NCBI RefSeq assembly: GCF_001750165.1 | Contig: NZ_CP015412.1 | Coordinates: 1,178,001-1,242,000 of the forward strand | Direction: 5' to 3' | Source: Pseudoalteromonas luteoviolacea | GTDB lineage: Bacteria > Pseudomonadota > Gammaproteobacteria > Enterobacterales > Alteromonadaceae | Length of the DNA stretch: 64,000 bases | The notes under the pieces: generated by a model | What the model saw: the letters and a program-made list of their open reading frames with translations, nothing else | The model's database searches: none | Told to the model about the DNA's origin: nothing | Position numbers and translations under genes: made by a program | In this document: in pieces, positions 42,079 to 50,349 of the stretch | How positions within the stretch are numbered: the stretch's first letter is position 1 | Layout: every line of letters begins with the position of its first letter

Positions 42079-45000
42079 TTAAAGGTTATCGTGTTGATTA
42101 AGATATCGGTTTTGGTTTTTACTTTTTTCGCTAATATACTCTGCATACGCATCTTCATAACGCCCATCGTTGCGTAAAAATAGAAACTTAGCTAAGAAAA
42201 AGTAATAAAAATAACGGTGAGATTGATAGCCCATAAATTGGGCTATCTTTTCTTCAAAATGCTCAAATGAATTTTGTGTATCGATATTGGCCAAGTATTT
42301 AAGCATGGTGTTATACCCAAGCCAGCCAATATTGTTGGTGTTTTGCGAGTGGATGTATCCTTGCTCGGAATGTAACTTGGCGTTTTTTAGACTGTGGTTA
42401 AAGTCATTGAGCTCGGTGCTGATGGCACTTTTGAGTAAGAAGAACCAAGCTTGAAAGCCATGAGTGGCTGAAAGTACATCTTCGACGTTAAGTTGTCTCG
42501 CAAGCAAAAGTTGGTCTCGCATGGTTTCATCCGCTTGTTGCTCCAGACCTAGCAAGAGTTCAGATAACCCTTTGAAGCCAATGCAAACCAGTTCAGAGCA
42601 AAATCCAAAGTTGGCAGAAATGGCCTCAGGACTGTTGTCAAAAAAACCACGCTTGGGCAATGAGTCTATTAAGCTTAAAACTGTGTCAAACTCCCCAAAT
42701 GAGAAATGGGTTTGTACAACAACTTCAGCAATTATGGGGTGAACATGACTTGGCAGATCGTCTGTTGCTTGCGCAAGCCCAATGCCTATCTGATGCGCTA
42801 CATTTATATCGCCTGATGCATAGGCGTGTAGCCATTGCCCACGCTGTGTGAAAAACTTTTGTGTCGGATCTTGAATCTCTTCCATCTTACGGATATTTTC
42901 TTCCATATTCGACACGGCTTGGCTATCAAGCCAGCCATTATAAGCGATACGAGATGCGGCGAGGGCATTTTTAACAGACGTTGCTAGTGCGCTGTCTTCA
43001 ATGTTACCTGCATTGATAATCTCCAATGCTTCTGCATAAAATGCGCTGGCTTTTGCTACAAAAAAGCACGTGGTTGCTTGTTTCGCACTGTGCAAAAGCA
43101 GTGTGACCGCTTCATTAAATTGACCGACTTTTTTCAAGTGAAATGTGGTGAGCAGTGGATCTCTATCAAAGTGGTTTAGGGTTTCGAGTGCAGTCAATAT
43201 TTGTAAGTGTTTGGCTTTGAACTCTTTAGCACTTTGGCTTTCATAGGCGGCATCTCGCACCAAAGCATGTTTGAATATATAGCTGTCGCTGTCCACTCTA
43301 CGTTGTTGCACAATGAGATCTTTGTCAATCAGTTCATTCAAATCATTTTGAATTTGATCCTCACTGAGTGAAGATGCTGCTACCAGCAAATCATAGTCAA
43401 ACTCTCTGCCGATTGTTGCAGCCAATTGCGCTGTTTCTTTCGCATGTATAAGACAGTCAAGTTTCTGTTGCAAAGATTCTCTAAGGCTGCCTGGGACCTC
43501 ATTTTGCTTGTCAGGGCTGATGAACTGAATAGCACCTTGTTGTTCATGCACAAGGCCTTTTTGTTTCATCATATCTACCAGCTCTTCGATAAATAGAGGG
43601 ATCCCATCTGTTCGATTAATCAGTACATTCCGGACTGAATCGGACACTGATTTATTTTCGAAAAGTTGTTCAATAAAGTCTTCGGTTGCTCTAGAGGTCA
43701 GTTTATTAAGTTCAATTTCAAGTAGCGTTAAATCGTTTAAGCAGTTTGGGGCCGGTTGCCGTGATGTGCTAATCAGAACATGATGGCCGTCTAGACTCGC
43801 TGCAAAAAATTGAATGAACTCCAGCGTGGTTGCATCTGACCAATGAATGTCTTCAAAAACATATAGTTTATTGTTGCAGATTGCATTTTCATCTGTGCTT
43901 AATAGGCTTGCCAAGCCCTTAAATAACAGTGCTTTTTGCGATTCTGAACTCAAAGAAGAGGGTTGGATATGTTCAGGTAACTCGACATTTAGCCATACAA
44001 GTAACACAGGCATCATGTGTGTTACATCTATGTCAGAGGCTGCACTGCTTAATAATGTGGTGAATTTAGCAACGATTTCTGAGGGGCTAAGGGTCTGAAT
44101 GTTGTAAAGGTACTTAACTAGGTTAACAACAGGATACAAGCCATTGTTTTGGTGCTCTGGCAAGCACTGTGCAACTAGGTGTTGATATTGAGATGCATTG
44201 TCTCTTATTTCTTGCAACAAGCGAGATTTACCTATGCCTGCCTCGCCGAAGATGTGTGCGATGCGGGTTTTCGTATTCTCATTGTTAATGATAGACAACG
44301 TTTTATCTAACTCATGTTGTCTGCCAACCAGCTTGTGGTGGTTTTTAGTGCCACGCATAAAGCCAAAGGCTTCAATGCGTTTTTCACCATTGAGGTTATA
44401 AACTGTTAACTGATCAATGGATAATCCCAACTGAATGTTGTCGAAATAATCAAAGTCACTATATGGTTCTAAAATAGCTCTGGATTCTGCAGAGCAGAGA
44501 ATTTGCCGTTCGCCTGCGAGCCTGGCTAGCTCCATCGCGGTGTTTGCGATATTGCCTTCGGGTACTAAATTAGCGTAAGTGACAAAGATACCTGAATGGA
44601 TACCTATGTGAGCATTGAGTTGGATGCCATGAGCTTCTTGCATCAATGCGTTGCGTTTGCTCAATTCACTGACGACATCTAAAGCTGTTCTGGCGCTTAG
44701 TCGAGTATCATTGTCGCTGGCAACAGGGTAACCAAAATAAAATAACATGGTGTCTGCCAAGTTACCGACATGATATGCGCCAAAACGAGTGGCTATATCA
44801 ATACAATGATTGCGCTGAGATTTAAAAAGCGTATCAATAATATCCAAGTCTTTGGCACTTTCATTGAGTCTTTTTGCGCTTAATCGCAGTGCAAGTACGG
44901 TAATTTGTTTGCGCTCGGTGAGCGTTGTGTAATCTTGAATTGTTAGGTTGTTTGGGTCATCCGTTCTAAGTACGACGGTATTGTCATCAAACCCATGCTG

Positions 45001-45915
45001 AGCTTGCACATCGGCTAAAATACCCACCAGGTTTGAAACATTCATCGTATTTAGCTCAGAAAATACCTCTTTTCCTGAAATCACTCTTTCAGCAGCGTTT
45101 TTCTGTAGTACTCGACGCAGGAGCCCTGAAAGAGGGTGTCCGAGTAGGGCACTGGGTATTGGGATATGCACATCACTTAGCTGCTTATGATAGATTGAGG
45201 CGATACTTGAACCAGTGACAGCTGGCATGCCTGTCAGGCATTCAAGTAATACTAAGCCCCATACGTAGAGGTCTGTTTTTTCAGATGCTGGCTCCCCCCT
45301 CAATTGTTCTGGTGCGCTGTAAGAGGGAGTGCCAATTGTTTCTTGTGTTAACGTTATTGTTGCGAAATCTTGATGACGGCTTTCTTGGGTGAGTGTGCCG
45401 ATACCAAAATCGAGGATTTTGGCATGTGTTTTCGCCCCCGCTTGGGTAAGCATAATATTTGCGGGTTTGATATCTCGGTGAATAATGCCTTTTCTATGAG
45501 CATGGATCAGTGCATCAAGCACTTGAAGCATGATATCTGTTGCTTCGACTGCGTCCAGCGCCCCTTCTTGCATCAGGTACTCACGCAAAGACTGACCTTC
45601 GATATATTCGAAAACACCATAAAGAAGGTGTTCATTTATCTGACCTTTATCCAGTAATCGAACTATGTGGGGGTGCTCTAACTGGCCACTTAAGTTTGTT
45701 TCACGCTTAAATCGTTCAACATATCGTTTCTTTTTAGATTCTTCTAAATGTGGCTCAAGGGCTAGAAACTTAATAGCAACGGTCTGTTCAGTGTTCTTAT
45801 TGCGTGCTTTATATACTTTACCGAAACCGCCTTCTCCAATCTTATGAAGTAGCTCATATTGGGAAGAATTAAAATTATTCTCTATATATGGATCAGAAAA
45901 ATGAGTTAATGACAT
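42079..45915 (-). CDS. Ser/Thr kinase - cyclase-homology - AAA ATPase - TPR fusion (TOMM-type kinase/cyclase)
   Basis: A 1278-residue cytosolic protein. Residues ~20-285 form an intact Hanks-type kinase: GEGGFGKV loop at 27-34, Lys49, HRDIKPAN at 146-153, DFG at 169-171, then an APE at ~201. Residues ~335-505 are homologous to class III nucleotide cyclases, but the first metal-binding Asp position reads LALRLS, so catalysis is doubtful. From ~530 comes a STAND-like ATPase with Walker A GEAGIGKS (557-564) and FEDIHWSD as Walker B, followed by helical TPR-like repeats to the end. This order and length match the kinase/cyclase fusion annotated in azole-peptide (TOMM) clusters. It heads a four-gene operon and probably senses or regulates through phosphorylation. 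Substrates unknown. Confidence 0.85.
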   Translation of the reverse strand: MSLTHFSDPYIENNFNSSQYELLHKIGEGGFGKVYKARNKNTEQTVAIKFLALEPHLEESKKKRYVERFKRETNLSGQLEHPHIVRLLDKGQINEHLLYGVFEYIEGQSLREYLMQEGALDAVEATDIMLQVLDALIHAHRKGIIHRDIKPANIMLTQAGAKTHAKILDFGIGTLTQESRHQDFATITLTQETIGTPSYSAPEQLRGEPASEKTDLYVWGLVLLECLTGMPAVTGSSIASIYHKQLSDVHIPIPSALLGHPLSGLLRRVLQKNAAERVISGKEVFSELNTMNVSNLVGILADVQAQHGFDDNTVVLRTDDPNNLTIQDYTTLTERKQITVLALRLSAKRLNESAKDLDIIDTLFKSQRNHCIDIATRFGAYHVGNLADTMLFYFGYPVASDNDTRLSARTALDVVSELSKRNALMQEAHGIQLNAHIGIHSGIFVTYANLVPEGNIANTAMELARLAGERQILCSAESRAILEPYSDFDYFDNIQLGLSIDQLTVYNLNGEKRIEAFGFMRGTKNHHKLVGRQHELDKTLSIINNENTKTRIAHIFGEAGIGKSRLLQEIRDNASQYQHLVAQCLPEHQNNGLYPVVNLVKYLYNIQTLSPSEIVAKFTTLLSSAASDIDVTHMMPVLLVWLNVELPEHIQPSSLSSESQKALLFKGLASLLSTDENAICNNKLYVFEDIHWSDATTLEFIQFFAASLDGHHVLISTSRQPAPNCLNDLTLLEIELNKLTSRATEDFIEQLFENKSVSDSVRNVLINRTDGIPLFIEELVDMMKQKGLVHEQQGAIQFISPDKQNEVPGSLRESLQQKLDCLIHAKETAQLAATIGREFDYDLLVAASSLSEDQIQNDLNELIDKDLIVQQRRVDSDSYIFKHALVRDAAYESQSAKEFKAKHLQILTALETLNHFDRDPLLTTFHLKKVGQFNEAVTLLLHSAKQATTCFFVAKASAFYAEALEIINAGNIEDSALATSVKNALAASRIAYNGWLDSQAVSNMEENIRKMEEIQDPTQKFFTQRGQWLHAYASGDINVAHQIGIGLAQATDDLPSHVHPIIAEVVVQTHFSFGEFDTVLSLIDSLPKRGFFDNSPEAISANFGFCSELVCIGFKGLSELLLGLEQQADETMRDQLLLARQLNVEDVLSATHGFQAWFFLLKSAISTELNDFNHSLKNAKLHSEQGYIHSQNTNNIGWLGYNTMLKYLANIDTQNSFEHFEEKIAQFMGYQSHRYFYYFFLAKFLFLRNDGRYEDAYAEYISEKSKNQNRYLNQHDNL

Positions 45916-46408
45916 TATGTTTATTCTACGCGTTAATTATTGTTGCCAAGAAACATTTGGTGCATCGGATGTAGATAGTACATCGTTTTTTAGTGGATGA
46001 CGATTACAACTTATAATTAATTTCACATATATAATACATACGATTTTTTACCTAGTAAGAAATTCCTGTCTAGTTTTTATTGTTTTAAATTTAAGGATTA
46101 ATTATTTAATACTTCCTATTTTATAAAGGATTGTTACGGTTTTTTATGGGGATTGTTGTGCTTTTTGGTTTTTTGACGGAAGGTTTTTATTGATTAAGCA
46201 ACTCGAGATGAGAATGGTTGTTTTTTATTCCAGGGAGGAAACTAACAAAGTGTGACTTACTTCAAATAATTGAAATTAATTGTAATTACTAAGTATTGAT
46301 TTTTAACTTTAACTTGGTCCTTATGTATTGATTGGTGTAATAGGGTGTAATATTTTATTATTTTAATTGATGTAATAATAAATTCCCATAATTAAAAGGA
46401 AATAGTGT
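45916..46408. promoter_or_regulatory. 493-bp divergent control region between the kinase and collar operons
   Basis: An AT-rich gap holding no recognisable gene. It must contain the promoters for both the kinase-peptide operon (leftwards) and the collar/adhesin operon (rightwards). AAAAGGAAATAGTG just before 46409 is the ribosome site of the first rightward gene. Long A/T tracts suggest silencing by H-NS-like proteins or bent DNA. I see no clear palindrome or riboswitch. Confidence 0.5.
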
Positions 46409-47116
46409 ATGAAGCGTCGAGGGTTCATCAAGTCAGCAGTAATAATGAGCGCATCAAGCGCTGCAAGCATGTCGGTACCTGCTTTGGCGAATCAAAGTTG
46501 GCACTCGACTGCATATACTCAAAGATTGCATGATTCTGAACTCCAATCTAAAGGCATTATAAACCCCGCTACCTTCATTAAAAACCCACAGCAAACGATG
46601 GTTGAAATAAGTCTAAAGTCAAGAGTCGCAAGGCGCTATGGCAGCAAAGTGTATGTTTTGTTTGAGTCAAAGAATCAAATAGACATATATGATGATAAGG
46701 GACGAAAAGTAGCGTTTGTATCGTTGAATATGCACGTTAAAGATTTTGCAGTGGATGAAAAACGTCAGCGTATATTCGTGGTAGGTGAAACGACCTATTC
46801 AATCTATGTTTTAGATTTTAATGGTGAGATAGTCGGTTCATTTGGTGAGTTTGGTACTGAACTTGAGCACCATCTTAATGGTATTAAATCGATTACTTGT
46901 GATGAAGCAGGATATGTTCATGTTTTAGATTCTCATACAAATAATATCAAGTTATATGACAGTCAAGGCGTTTATGTGAAGAGCTACGGGCCAACGAAAA
47001 TATATGCAAAAACTCGCCTGCTTTCCATAGATGGGTATAACTCTATAACCGTTGTCGGTGGAAAGTTTGCTGATACAGTCTATAAATTTGATATTTCAGG
47101 TCGGCCTCTAGGGTAG
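46409..47116 (+). CDS. Tat-exported NHL-like beta-propeller protein
   Basis: A 235-residue protein with a twin-arginine signal (MKRRGFIKSAVIM, then SMSVPALA), so it is probably folded before export. The mature part shows repeated strands resembling NHL or six-bladed propeller blades (VYVLFESKNQIDIYDDKGRK, IFVVGETTYSIYVLDFNGEI, VHVLDSHTNNIKLYDSQGVY). At 235 residues it would give only about four or five blades, so it may be a partial propeller. Likely a binding protein in the periplasm. It starts the long rightward operon; the next gene follows after four bases. Confidence 0.75.
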   Translation: MKRRGFIKSAVIMSASSAASMSVPALANQSWHSTAYTQRLHDSELQSKGIINPATFIKNPQQTMVEISLKSRVARRYGSKVYVLFESKNQIDIYDDKGRKVAFVSLNMHVKDFAVDEKRQRIFVVGETTYSIYVLDFNGEIVGSFGEFGTELEHHLNGIKSITCDEAGYVHVLDSHTNNIKLYDSQGVYVKSYGPTKIYAKTRLLSIDGYNSITVVGGKFADTVYKFDISGRPLG

Positions 47117-47120
47117 GTTT

Positions 47121-47735
47121 ATGACTATCAGTTGTGAGCAATCACCTTTGGTGATTTCGGGCGCAAAACTCGATTTATCATGCCGGGTCTCGGCATTATT
47201 CGATGACATTCTTTGTTTAGATAATTCAAGCTGGTGCAAGCATGTAAACACCTCTTGTTTTGAGGGGGATTGGGATGTGCTTGCGCTCTATGCTGAGCAA
47301 GCTCACTTGCATGCTCATCCAATTTTGCAATGTTTCTCGATAGAGGAATGTAACGGGCAATTTTCTCCTTTACCAATTATGGAAAGCCTGCCTGAAATTG
47401 CACAGTTTCTGAGTCAGTTTAAATGTTCTTTGAAATCAGTGAGGCTGATGCGCTTAGGGGCGGGCAGTCAGATTTATTCGCATCAAGATCATCGTTTATC
47501 AATGGAGTACGGCGAAGCACGTATCCATATTCCCATTACAGGTTCTGAGGACATTGAGTTTGTTGTCGGTGGACAAAAAATCCCTATGCGTAATGGGGAA
47601 GCCTGGTATGTCAATGCGGATTTAGAGCATAGTGTTCTGAACAAGGGCTTCAAAGCAAGGGTAAATTTAGTGATTGATTGCAGGGTAAATGATTGGTTGA
47701 AAAATATCATTGAATGTTCCGAGCAAAAATTTTAA
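47121..47735 (+). CDS. Aspartyl/asparaginyl beta-hydroxylase-like dioxygenase
   Basis: A 204-residue protein with the fold signature of Fe(II)/2-oxoglutarate Asp/Asn beta-hydroxylases. Metal ligands fit H121 and D123 in SHQDHR and H170 in LEHSVLNKG, with R180 in ARVNL placed to bind 2-oxoglutarate and RIHIPI as the conserved central strand. All essential residues therefore appear present. It has no signal peptide, so it should act in the cytoplasm on a protein or peptide. Its place in the collar/adhesin operon, opposite the kinase-peptide operon, makes one of those products a candidate substrate. That link is inference. Confidence 0.82.
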   Translation: MTISCEQSPLVISGAKLDLSCRVSALFDDILCLDNSSWCKHVNTSCFEGDWDVLALYAEQAHLHAHPILQCFSIEECNGQFSPLPIMESLPEIAQFLSQFKCSLKSVRLMRLGAGSQIYSHQDHRLSMEYGEARIHIPITGSEDIEFVVGGQKIPMRNGEAWYVNADLEHSVLNKGFKARVNLVIDCRVNDWLKNIIECSEQKF

Positions 47736-47777
47736 AGCTGCATATACTCAATAAAAGCACATAAGAGGATAAGGATT

Positions 47778-48290
47778 ATGGTGCAATTTACCATACCAGA
47801 GGGTCTTCATATTCGTCCCTCAACAGCAAGTGATAAGCCATTTATCGAAAAGCTGCACAGAGAAGTAAGGCAGGATTTGCAGTGTATTGATGGTGAGCAA
47901 GACTTTATTGAGTCCATCGTTGAGATGCAGCTTAAAGCGCAAACTCAAGGTTATGGTGCTCAGTACCCCAACGCAATGTACTTCATTATTGAAAAGCACG
48001 GTGAACCAATAGGCAAGGCCACGCTTGATTTTGGCCACAACGAAATTCGCTTGATAGATATCGGTTTTTTAATCGCTGCGCGAGGTCATGGTTTTGGACG
48101 GGCAATTATTCAGTCTTTTCAACACTGCGCTGCACAATCAGCTGTGCCACTTACCTTATCTGTTTTGAGTCACAATTTGAGTGTTAAACGTTTGTATTTA
48201 GAGCTCGGGTTTCAAATTTCTGAGGTTCAATCTCCCTATGAATTGATGATTTGGTATCCCCCTGCGATGAAGCGCATCGTCGGCGTTTAA
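47778..48290 (+). CDS. GNAT-family N-acetyltransferase of the collar operon
   Basis: A 170-residue acetyltransferase: IRPSTASDKPFIEKLHREVR at the start, the GIGF-like strand IDIGFLI, then an acetyl-CoA loop AARGHGFGRAIIQSF and VKRLYLELGFQISE. AAGGATT precedes the ATG. GNAT genes recur beside tail-collar protein genes in other genomes as far as I recall, so it probably modifies, or is co-inherited with, those products. Substrate unknown. Confidence 0.83.
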   Translation: MVQFTIPEGLHIRPSTASDKPFIEKLHREVRQDLQCIDGEQDFIESIVEMQLKAQTQGYGAQYPNAMYFIIEKHGEPIGKATLDFGHNEIRLIDIGFLIAARGHGFGRAIIQSFQHCAAQSAVPLTLSVLSHNLSVKRLYLELGFQISEVQSPYELMIWYPPAMKRIVGV

Positions 48291-48349
48291 TTTGGGTTTT
48301 GTCTTGAAGGCAATGTCTCTGTTAATCAATGCAAAAAGAGTAGCAAGAA

Positions 48350-48643
48350 ATGGAAAAAGTCACACAAGAGCTGATGAACTCGTTAGTTGGTCAAGAGATT
48401 GATGTATTTTCGTTACAAAATGAACAACAAGTAGGTAAGTTAGCAATCAGTAAGGTTGAGCAAGGTCGAATCGACACAGAAGAGTTTTCTTCTTTTAGTA
48501 TCTCATTGCTCGGTGACCCTAAAAACCAACTACCTCAAGATAATTACTTATTTAAACACAACGCGTTTGGTGAGTATCCAATGTTTATGAGTATTCACGA
48601 TATTGATAAATATCAGATTGTCATTTCTCGCAGGCGCAATTAA
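48350..48643 (+). CDS. DUF6916-like small protein
   Basis: A 97-residue soluble protein: a starting VGQEIDVFSL, then strands with SFSISLLGDP and a QDNYLFKHNAFGEYPMFMS segment ending in YQIVISRR. This pattern matches what I remember as DUF6916, a small beta-rich family that travels with tail-collar protein genes. Its role is unknown; an assembly or chaperone function for the collar proteins would fit the context. It lies directly before the three collar genes. Confidence 0.65.
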   Translation: MEKVTQELMNSLVGQEIDVFSLQNEQQVGKLAISKVEQGRIDTEEFSSFSISLLGDPKNQLPQDNYLFKHNAFGEYPMFMSIHDIDKYQIVISRRRN

Positions 48644-48683
48644 GAAGTGGGGAAACCCAAGTCAAAAGTAAGGAGTGGTTTTT

Positions 48684-49232
48684 ATGGTTAATCCGTATTT
48701 AGGCATGATGCAGATGATTGCCTTTAACTTTCCACCTGTACACTGGGCTGCGTGTAATGGCGCATTGATTGCTGTAAACGACAACCCAGCGCTATTCTCA
48801 TTGCTCGGCGATACATTCGGCGGTGATGCTCGCACCAATTTTGGACTGCCAGACATGCGCGGGCGCGCACCTGTCTATCAAGGCAAGTATGGTATCGTCC
48901 AGCAAGGACAGAAAAGCGGTTTTGAAGACGTTACTCTGACCAATGCACAAACAGGGCACAATCACGATTTTCAAGTTGATTCGTTGGAAGGGGATAGCTT
49001 TTTACCCTTTAGCAACTCTAATCCAACGGCTCGATATACGATATCGACGGCCAATACACAGTTTCCAACTGGGGTTAAGCAGTTTTACGCGAACAATTCA
49101 GGTGGTTTAGATACCTTATCGTCTCAAAGTATGGGCACCGTGGGGTCAAATGCGCCGCACACGAATATGCAACCGACGACGGTGATTGGTTTTATTATTG
49201 CACTTAATGGTGCATATCCGCCTAGAAACTAA
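48684..49232 (+). CDS. Tail-collar (microcystin-dependent-type) protein, copy 1
   Basis: A 182-residue protein with the phage tail-collar fold: YLGMMQMIAFNFPPVHWAAC at the start, then GDTFGGDARTNFGLPDMRGR, the diagnostic GG-D-T-LPD-RGR signature, and PHTNMQPTTVIGFIIALNG at the end. The ATG at 48684 has AAGGAG eight bases upstream; an upstream GTG frame overlaps that site and is not used. Proteins of this type are trimeric fibre-tip or surface proteins. No signal peptide is visible, so export would need a dedicated route. Confidence 0.88.
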   Translation: MVNPYLGMMQMIAFNFPPVHWAACNGALIAVNDNPALFSLLGDTFGGDARTNFGLPDMRGRAPVYQGKYGIVQQGQKSGFEDVTLTNAQTGHNHDFQVDSLEGDSFLPFSNSNPTARYTISTANTQFPTGVKQFYANNSGGLDTLSSQSMGTVGSNAPHTNMQPTTVIGFIIALNGAYPPRN

Positions 49233-49247
49233 GCAAAGGAGCATAAT

Positions 49248-49775
49248 ATGAGTGATGCATATTTGGGTGAAATTCGCATGTTTGCAGGCGTGTATTCACC
49301 GTACCACTGGTCATACTGTGCAGGCCAGCTACAAGCGATAACTGACAATCAATCTTTGTTTAGTCTATTGGGCTCTAACTACGGTGGCGATGGCCGAAGT
49401 ACCTATGGCTTGCCTGACATGCGTGGACGGATCCCTGTAGGCGACGGTCAAGGACCTGGCCTGACAAATCGAGTTTTAGGGCAGCGATTTGGTGTCGAAC
49501 AAGTTGTATTGTCAACGGAACAATTGCCAGTGCACAGCCATACAGTGCAAGTCACCAGTGCGACGTCAGAGTTACAAGCGCCAGTTGACGGGCAGTCTTA
49601 TATTGGCAGTGAGTTACACTTTTTACCTGACTCAACCGGAGGGTTAGAAACGAACCCTTTTAGCAGCCGAGCCATAGGCACAACGGGTGGTGATGAACCG
49701 CACGAAAACAGAATGCCGATGCTGTATCTCGGTTTTATTATTTGCATGAACGGCTTATACCCGTCTCGTAACTAA
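49248..49775 (+). CDS. Tail-collar protein, copy 2
   Basis: A 175-residue paralog of the previous gene: YLGEIRMFAGVYSPYHWSYC, NYGGDGRSTYGLPDMRGRIP, a loop with GDGQGPGLTNRVLGQRFG, VEQVVLSTEQLPVHSHTVQ and MPMLYLGFIICMNGLYPSRN. The more typical HSH motif suggests a metal- or ligand-binding tip, which copy 1 keeps as GHNHDF. A strong AAAGGAG lies before the ATG. Tandem paralogs suggest a heteromeric fibre or alternative tips. Confidence 0.9.
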   Translation: MSDAYLGEIRMFAGVYSPYHWSYCAGQLQAITDNQSLFSLLGSNYGGDGRSTYGLPDMRGRIPVGDGQGPGLTNRVLGQRFGVEQVVLSTEQLPVHSHTVQVTSATSELQAPVDGQSYIGSELHFLPDSTGGLETNPFSSRAIGTTGGDEPHENRMPMLYLGFIICMNGLYPSRN

Positions 49776-49786
49776 GGAGTATTACA

Positions 49787-50335
49787 ATGGATCCATTTAT
49801 TGGTCAGGTTGATATGTTGCCTTACACCTTCGCTCCTGTGAGTTACATGTTCTGTGACGGGCAGTTTATTGATATATCACAAAATCAGGCATTGTTTGCG
49901 GTTATAGGTACTACTTACGGTGGCAATGGTCAAACCAACATGCAAATGCCGGATCTACAAGGTAGAAGCCCGACAATGTTTGGGACAGGGCCAGGATTAT
50001 CACCAGGAGATTTAGGAGATCGTGTTGGTTTACCAGATGTAGTACTGATGGAGAGCCAATTACCTTCACATACTCACGAGTTATATGCAGGTAAAACGAT
50101 TAAAGACGGCTTGGTTGATAGATCAAATGGCACCGGGTTGCTCTCAGCAGCTAGGGCAACAACGGGAGGCGTGGCTCGTGTTTATTCATCTGACGATTTG
50201 GGGGGCTCAAACATTACCCTTAACCCTCAAGCAGTTTTGAGTAATGGACAGAATCAGGCACATGAAAACAGGCAACCGTATCTAGCAATACAATTTTGTA
50301 TTTGTATCGATGGTATCTTTCCTCCTAGGAGTTAA
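49787..50335 (+). CDS. Tail-collar protein, copy 3
   Basis: A 182-residue third paralog: FIGQVDMLPYTFAPVSYMFC, TTYGGNGQTNMQMPDLQGRS, GTGPGLSPGDLGDRVGLPDV, SQLPSHTHELY and PYLAIQFCICIDGIFPP. The LPD-RGR signature is altered to MPD-QGR, so it is the most diverged of the three. AAGGAGTATTACA precedes the ATG. All three genes end and start within 11-16 bases of each other, so they are made from one message. Confidence 0.9.
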   Translation: MDPFIGQVDMLPYTFAPVSYMFCDGQFIDISQNQALFAVIGTTYGGNGQTNMQMPDLQGRSPTMFGTGPGLSPGDLGDRVGLPDVVLMESQLPSHTHELYAGKTIKDGLVDRSNGTGLLSAARATTGGVARVYSSDDLGGSNITLNPQAVLSNGQNQAHENRQPYLAIQFCICIDGIFPPRS

Positions 50336-50349
50336 GTGAGCAGTTAGTA

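Noticed and set aside
48684..50335. Tail-collar genes as evidence of a prophage
   Set aside because: No integrase, terminase, capsid, portal, tape measure or lysis genes lie nearby, and the same operon holds a protease, TIGR03032-like protein and adhesin. Collar-type proteins are also common outside phages.
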